From: an uncultured Clostridia bacterium
GTDB lineage: Bacteria > Bacillota > Clostridia > TANB77 > CAG-508
DNA length: 38,852 bases
NCBI GenBank assembly: GCA_947385375.1
Contig: CANDKR010000013.1
Location: forward strand, 1-38,852
Direction: 5' to 3'
The notes under the pieces are model-generated. The model was not told the origin of the DNA and made no database searches. It was given only the letters and a program-made list of their open reading frames with translations. The translations under genes were made by a program, and so were the position numbers. Shown piece by piece: positions 34,609 to 38,852 of this stretch (position 1 is its first letter; every line of letters starts with the position of its first letter).

Positions 34609-36843
34609 ATGAAGTTTGAAGAATGGAATGATTTTGTTCCAGGAGACTGGTCAAAAGAAATAAATGTAAGAGATTTTATTCAAAAAAATTATATTCCATA
34701 TGAAGGCGATTCTAAATTCTTAGTAGGAGCAACAGATAGAACTAAAAACTTATGGAATGAAGTTCTTGATTTGTTCAAAAAAGAAAGAGATGCTGGTGGA
34801 GTTTTAGATATATCAGATGATATTGCATCAACTATAACAAGCCACGAAGCTGGCTATATCAATAAAGCTTTAGAAGATATTGTTGGTTTACAAACTGACG
34901 CACCACTTAAAAGAGCTATAATGCCAAATGGAGGTATTAGAATAGTTGAAAAATCTTGTGAAGCTTACAATAGAAAAGTTTCACCTGAAATTGAAAACAT
35001 TTTCCATAATTACAGAAAAACTCACAATGATGGTGTTTTTGATGTATATACACCAGAAATCAGAGCTGCAAGAAGTTCACACTTAATAACAGGTTTACCT
35101 GATGGATATGGTCGTGGAAGAATTATTGGAGATTATAGAAGAGTTGCACTTTATGGTGTTGACGCTTTAATTGAAGATAAAAAAGAGCAATTTAACAATG
35201 CTCGTTCAGATTGGATGTCAGAAGACATAGTAAGAGAAAGAGAAGAAATTTCAGAACAAATTAGAGCACTAAACTCTTTAAAAGTTATGGCTGGGAAATA
35301 TGGTATTGATATTTCAAAACCTGCTACAAATGCTAAAGAAGCTATCCAATGGTTATACTTTGGATATCTAGCAGCTGTTAAAGACCAAAATGGTGCTGCT
35401 ATGAGTATTGGTAGAACATCATCTTTCTTAGATATATATATCGAAAGAGATTTGAAAAAAGGTTTAATCACAGAAGACGAAGCTCAAGAATATATGGATC
35501 ATTTTGTTATGAAACTTAGAATGATTCGTTTCTTAAGAACACCTGAATATGACCAATTATTCAGTGGTGACCCAGTTTGGGTTACTGAAAGCATTGGTGG
35601 TATGGGTATTGATGGAAGAACTTTAGTTACTAAAAACTCATTTAGAATGTTACACACACTAAATACTTTAGGACCTTCACCAGAGCCAAACTTAACAGTT
35701 TTATGGTCTACAAAATTACCTGAAGGCTTTAAGAAATTCTGCTCACAAATGTCAATTAAGACAAGCTCAATTCAATATGAAAATGATGACTTAATGAGAG
35801 AATACTGGGGTGACGACTATGGTATAGCTTGTTGCGTTTCAGCTATGAGAATTGGTAAACAAATGCAATTCTTTGGTGCTAGAGCAAATCTTGCAAAAAC
35901 ATTAACTTATGCAATAAATGGTGGTAGAGACGAAATGTCTGGAAAACAAATCACACCAAAATTTGCACCAGTTACTTCTGAATATTTAGATTACGATGAA
36001 GTTTGGGATAAATTTGATCAAATGATGGAATATGTTGCAGCAACTTATGTTGACGCTTTAAACATTATCCATTATATGCATGATAAATATGCTTATGAAG
36101 CTATTGAAATGGCTCTTCATGATAGAGATATTTTAAGAACAATGGCTTGCGGTATTGCAGGACTTTCAATAGTAGCAGATTCTTTCTCAGCTATGAAATA
36201 TGCTAAAGTAAAAGTTATTAGAGATGAAACAGGTTTAGCAGTTGACTATAAAATCGAAGGTGATTTCCCTAAATATGGAAATGATGATGACAGAGTTGAC
36301 GATATTGCAGTTAAAATCGAAAAAACTTTTATGGATAAACTTAGAAAGCAAAAGACTTATAGAGGTTCAAAACCAACTATGAGTATATTAACAATCACTT
36401 CAAATGTTGTTTATGGTAAAGCTACTGGAAGTACTCCAGATGGAAGACGCGCAGGTGAACCTTTTGGACCTGGTGCAAACCCAGTTCATGGAAGAGATAC
36501 AAACGGAGCTGTTTCTGTATTAAATACTATTGCAAAATTAAAATACAAACATTCAGAAGATGGTATTTCATATACTTTTGCAATTGTTCCAGCAGCGCTT
36601 GGTAAAGATGAAGACACAAGAATTAACAACTTAGTTTCTATACTAGATGGATATTTCTGTCAATTAAGTCACCATATTAATGTTAACGTATTTGATAGAG
36701 CACTTCTTGAAGATGCTATGGAACATCCTGAAAAATATCCCCAACTTACAATTAGAGTTTCTGGATATGCAGTTAACTTTATCAAATTAACTAGAGAACA
36801 ACAATTAGACGTTATAAACAGAACAATTCATGAAAGAATTTAA
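34609..36843 (+). CDS. pflB: Pyruvate formate-lyase (formate C-acetyltransferase)
   Basis: 744 residues. Converts pyruvate and CoA to acetyl-CoA and formate, anaerobically, by a glycyl radical. The active-site cysteine pair is Cys408-Cys409 in [13 protein letters not shown] and the radical glycine is Gly719 in [10 protein letters not shown]. The [12 protein letters not shown] and [17 protein letters not shown] motifs are also typical. AAGGAGG upstream. A terminator follows the stop codon, then an inverted-repeat element, then the activase gene pflA. Confidence 0.98.
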   Translation: MKFEEWNDFVPGDWSKEINVRDFIQKNYIPYEGDSKFLVGATDRTKNLWNEVLDLFKKERDAGGVLDISDDIASTITSHEAGYINKALEDIVGLQTDAPLKRAIMPNGGIRIVEKSCEAYNRKVSPEIENIFHNYRKTHNDGVFDVYTPEIRAARSSHLITGLPDGYGRGRIIGDYRRVALYGVDALIEDKKEQFNNARSDWMSEDIVREREEISEQIRALNSLKVMAGKYGIDISKPATNAKEAIQWLYFGYLAAVKDQNGAAMSIGRTSSFLDIYIERDLKKGLITEDEAQEYMDHFVMKLRMIRFLRTPEYDQLFSGDPVWVTESIGGMGIDGRTLVTKNSFRMLHTLNTLGPSPEPNLTVLWSTKLPEGFKKFCSQMSIKTSSIQYENDDLMREYWGDDYGIACCVSAMRIGKQMQFFGARANLAKTLTYAINGGRDEMSGKQITPKFAPVTSEYLDYDEVWDKFDQMMEYVAATYVDALNIIHYMHDKYAYEAIEMALHDRDILRTMACGIAGLSIVADSFSAMKYAKVKVIRDETGLAVDYKIEGDFPKYGNDDDRVDDIAVKIEKTFMDKLRKQKTYRGSKPTMSILTITSNVVYGKATGSTPDGRRAGEPFGPGANPVHGRDTNGAVSVLNTIAKLKYKHSEDGISYTFAIVPAALGKDEDTRINNLVSILDGYFCQLSHHINVNVFDRALLEDAMEHPEKYPQLTIRVSGYAVNFIKLTREQQLDVINRTIHERI

Positions 36844-36849
36844 TAATTT

Positions 36850-36878
36850 GTAAGGCGGATATTTTTCCGTCTTACTTT
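36850..36878 (+). terminator. Terminator after pflB
   Basis: GTAAGGCGGA-TATTTT-TCCGTCTTAC (one G-U pair) with a short T tract; 7 bases after the pflB stop codon. It is probably partial, letting some transcription continue to pflA. Confidence 0.65.
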
Positions 36879-36894
36879 ATGTAAAAGGAATTAC

Positions 36895-37014
36895 GTTTGA
36901 AAATAATTGCGTTTTGGCGTTGTTAAACTGCACTTCGAAAGCAATCAACGTGCAAAAGCACGCCTCATACTTTCTTGCTTGTTTGCCTAGCCAAAAGCAC
37001 AATTCTTTTCAAAC
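36895..37014. repeat. 120-bp element with terminal inverted repeats (MITE-like)
   Basis: The ends are imperfect inverted repeats of ~24 bases: the left end begins GTTTGAAAATAATTG, and the right end read on the other strand begins GTTTGAAAAGAATTG, both continuing to TTTTGGC with one gap. The interior contains the hairpin CGTGC-AAAA-GCACG (36949-36962). It has no coding capacity and no clear target duplication. It fills most of the 206-base pflB-pflA gap. Confidence 0.65.
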
Positions 37015-37049
37015 TTGTTTTATACATTAAGAAAGGGATGTTAATAGAA

Positions 37050-37769
37050 ATGGAAAACGTTATAGGCAAAATACACTCATTTGAATCTCTGGGAACAGTG
37101 GATGGACCAGGAATTAGATTTGTTATTTTTGTGCAAGGCTGTCCTTTAAAATGCAAATACTGTCACAACAGAGACACTTGGGACACACATACAGGAACGG
37201 AATATACAGTAGATGAAATATTAAAAAAAGTGCTTCATAGCAAGCCTTTTATAGATAATTCACACGGTGGAGTGACAGTTTCTGGTGGTGAGCCTTTACT
37301 TCAAGTTGATTTTTTGATAGAATTATTTAAGGTACTAAAAGCAAACAAAATTCACACTTGTATTGATACTGCTGGAAGTCTTAAAATCTCGCCAAAAATC
37401 GAGGAACTTCTATCATATACCGACTTAGTTTTATTAGATATTAAACATATTGATAACGAAAAGTGCATAGATTTAAGCGGTGCTCCAAATACAAATACTT
37501 TGAACTTTGCAAAATATTTACAGGAGCATAAAAAACCTGTATGGATAAGACAAGTTCTAATACCTGGAATTACAAATAAAGAAGAAGATTTACGTAAGCT
37601 AAAAAAATATGTAGATAGTTTAGACAATGTAGAAAAAATTGAGCTTATGCCATATCATGATATGGGTAAATTCAAATGGGAAGAACTTGGAGAAAAATAT
37701 CCATTAGAAAATGTACCACTTCCAACTGATGAAAACATAAAAAGAGCAAAAGAAATTTTAGGAATTTAA
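37050..37769 (+). CDS. pflA: Pyruvate formate-lyase-activating enzyme (radical SAM)
   Basis: 239 residues. Uses a [4Fe-4S] cluster and SAM to install the glycyl radical on PflB. The cluster motif is Cys31-x3-Cys35-x2-Cys38 in QGCPLKCKYCHN, followed by TVSGGEPLLQ. Upstream in-frame ATG and other codons exist, but the ATG at 37050 begins the conserved protein, with AAAGGG upstream and acceptable spacing. It lies 10 bases before add, so the two are co-transcribed. Confidence 0.96.
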   Translation: MENVIGKIHSFESLGTVDGPGIRFVIFVQGCPLKCKYCHNRDTWDTHTGTEYTVDEILKKVLHSKPFIDNSHGGVTVSGGEPLLQVDFLIELFKVLKANKIHTCIDTAGSLKISPKIEELLSYTDLVLLDIKHIDNEKCIDLSGAPNTNTLNFAKYLQEHKKPVWIRQVLIPGITNKEEDLRKLKKYVDSLDNVEKIELMPYHDMGKFKWEELGEKYPLENVPLPTDENIKRAKEILGI

Positions 37770-37778
37770 GGAGAAAAT

Positions 37779-38783
37779 ATGGATACAAAAGAAGCAATAC
37801 ATTCAATGAAAAAAGTAGTTCTTCATTTACATTTAGATGGTTCTTTAAGACCTGAAACTGTTCAAAATTGGTTTCGTGAAGATGGGGAATTTGTAAAAAT
37901 AAAAGATGTTAGAGAAAAGCTTTCTGTTTCAAAAGATTGCAAAAACTTAAATGAATATTTAGAAAAATTTGAAATACCTCTTCGTTTTTTACAAACAGAA
38001 GAGAAAATTAAAAAAGCTACTTTTGAAGTTTTCGAGGACTTAGCAAAAAGAAATGTAATTTATGCAGAAGTGCGATTTGCTCCTATACTTCATTTACAAA
38101 ATGGTCTTTCACAAAAGCAAGTAGTAGAGTCTGCTATTTCTGGTATGAAAGAAGCAAAAGAAAAATACGGAATTGAAGGTGGTTTGATACTTTGCTGTGT
38201 GAGAGGCGAACATAATGAACTAGCAAATGAAGAAACGGTTAAAACTGCTAAAAAATATCTTGCCAATGGTGTTTGTGCAATAGATTTAGCAGGAAGTGAA
38301 GGAGATTACCCAACAAAAGACTATAAAAATATATTTGACTTAGCAAAAGAAAATAAGATACCTTTCACTATCCACGCTGGAGAAGCTGATGGTCCTGAAA
38401 GTATCAGAACAGCACTTAAGTTCGGTGCTTTAAGAATTGGTCATGGAGTTAGATGTTTAGAAGATAAAGAACTTATTAAAAAACTAAAAAGTAAAGGAAC
38501 TTTACTTGAAATCTGCCCAACTAGCAATATTCAAACCTGTGCCGTAAAGCTTAAGAAAAACGCAAAATATCCAATTGAAACTATCTATAATAGTGGTATA
38601 AATGTAGGACTTAATACTGATAATGATACTGTTTCTAACACAAATATTGAGCAAGAATATGAATGGGTATTAAACAATACTTCACTTACATTAGAAGATT
38701 TAAAAAGAATGAATGTAGCATCTATCAGAGCTGCATTTACTACTGATAAAATTAAGAAAGCTTTAGAAAAACAAATATTATAA
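37779..38783 (+). CDS. add: Adenosine deaminase
   Basis: 334 residues. Deaminates adenosine or deoxyadenosine to inosine; purine salvage. Metal-binding HLHLDGS (His16, His18), catalytic FTIHAGEADG, LEICPTSNIQT and the GLNTDNDTVSNT aspartates are all present. It follows pflA by 10 bases with AAGGAG, an unexpected pairing of a salvage enzyme with a glycyl-radical activase. No terminator is seen before the window end. Confidence 0.96.
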   Translation: MDTKEAIHSMKKVVLHLHLDGSLRPETVQNWFREDGEFVKIKDVREKLSVSKDCKNLNEYLEKFEIPLRFLQTEEKIKKATFEVFEDLAKRNVIYAEVRFAPILHLQNGLSQKQVVESAISGMKEAKEKYGIEGGLILCCVRGEHNELANEETVKTAKKYLANGVCAIDLAGSEGDYPTKDYKNIFDLAKENKIPFTIHAGEADGPESIRTALKFGALRIGHGVRCLEDKELIKKLKSKGTLLEICPTSNIQTCAVKLKKNAKYPIETIYNSGINVGLNTDNDTVSNTNIEQEYEWVLNNTSLTLEDLKRMNVASIRAAFTTDKIKKALEKQIL

Positions 38784-38852
38784 TAAAAGAGCGATATAAA
38801 TGGAGTTGTCAAGAAGAAGTAGACACTAAAAGAGACGTTTAAGGAAACCCTG

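Noticed and set aside
36975..37049. N-terminal extension of PflA
   Set aside because: The extra residues come from the inverted-repeat element and are not like PflA; the ATG at 37050 starts the conserved protein.
1..38852. CRISPR array, prophage, conjugative element, tRNA or rRNA genes
   Set aside because: No regularly spaced repeats, integrase, phage structural genes or tRNA cloverleaf were seen; gene content is housekeeping.

Overview
The window is AT-rich DNA, densely coding on both strands, from a low-GC anaerobic Firmicute, most likely an uncultured Clostridia-type bacterium. The evidence is strong AGGAGG ribosome sites, TTGACA/TATAAT promoters with 17-base spacers, U-tract terminators, a pyruvate formate-lyase system, a Bacillus-subtilis-like ThyA, and DUF4364, YlbJ and YibE/F proteins. 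There are no rRNA, tRNA, CRISPR or phage genes. It reads as chromosomal core with a few small repeats.

Layout. 1-3.6 kb: CmpB-type membrane protein, then folA, thyA and an unknown protein on the minus strand. 3.7-6.1 kb: acyl-CoA synthetase with its TetR regulator. 6.2-9.5 kb: ABC ATPase, permease and YtrA-like GntR regulator. 9.5-14.9 kb: carA-carB and an anchored lipoprotein-like/RsiV-like protein, preceded by a leader peptide and attenuator. 14.9-18.4 kb: RsiV-like protein, YibE/F protein and two unknown proteins. 18.5-23.3 kb: DUF4364 regulator facing trmH and mfd. 23.5-29.7 kb: ylbJ, then a minus-strand run of pilin-like gene, rnhB, two tandem pyrimidine-nucleoside phosphorylases and an M18 aminopeptidase. 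29.8-31.9 kb: htrA and two small genes. 31.9-34.5 kb: a secreted protein interrupted by an amber codon, and maf. 34.6-38.8 kb: pflB, pflA and add.

The main discovery candidate is recurrent +1 frameshifting at CGG. Three otherwise intact genes (trmH, ylbJ and the second pyrimidine phosphorylase) each need a +1 shift to give the conserved protein. In each one the extra base creates an in-frame CGG followed by A: CCA-CGG-A, CCT-CGG-A and CTT-CGG-A, and skipping the C gives GGA (Gly), the residue the family expects. I read every CGG on the coding strands by eye and found no other in-frame CGG in the window, while CGT, CGC, CGA and AGA are used. The simplest reading is that CGG is an unassigned or hungry codon here and the ribosome shifts +1 at it.

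Other notable items: a 29-codon leader peptide whose stop codon overlaps the carAB attenuator (pyrBI-like layout); a 71-bp repeat present twice, 30.7 kb apart, each copy overlapping a gene's stop codon and running up to a terminator; a 120-bp element with terminal inverted repeats between pflB and pflA; a leader with alternative pairing before the secreted protein; and inverted-repeat operator candidates in the promoters of htrA, the TetR gene and the ABC operon.
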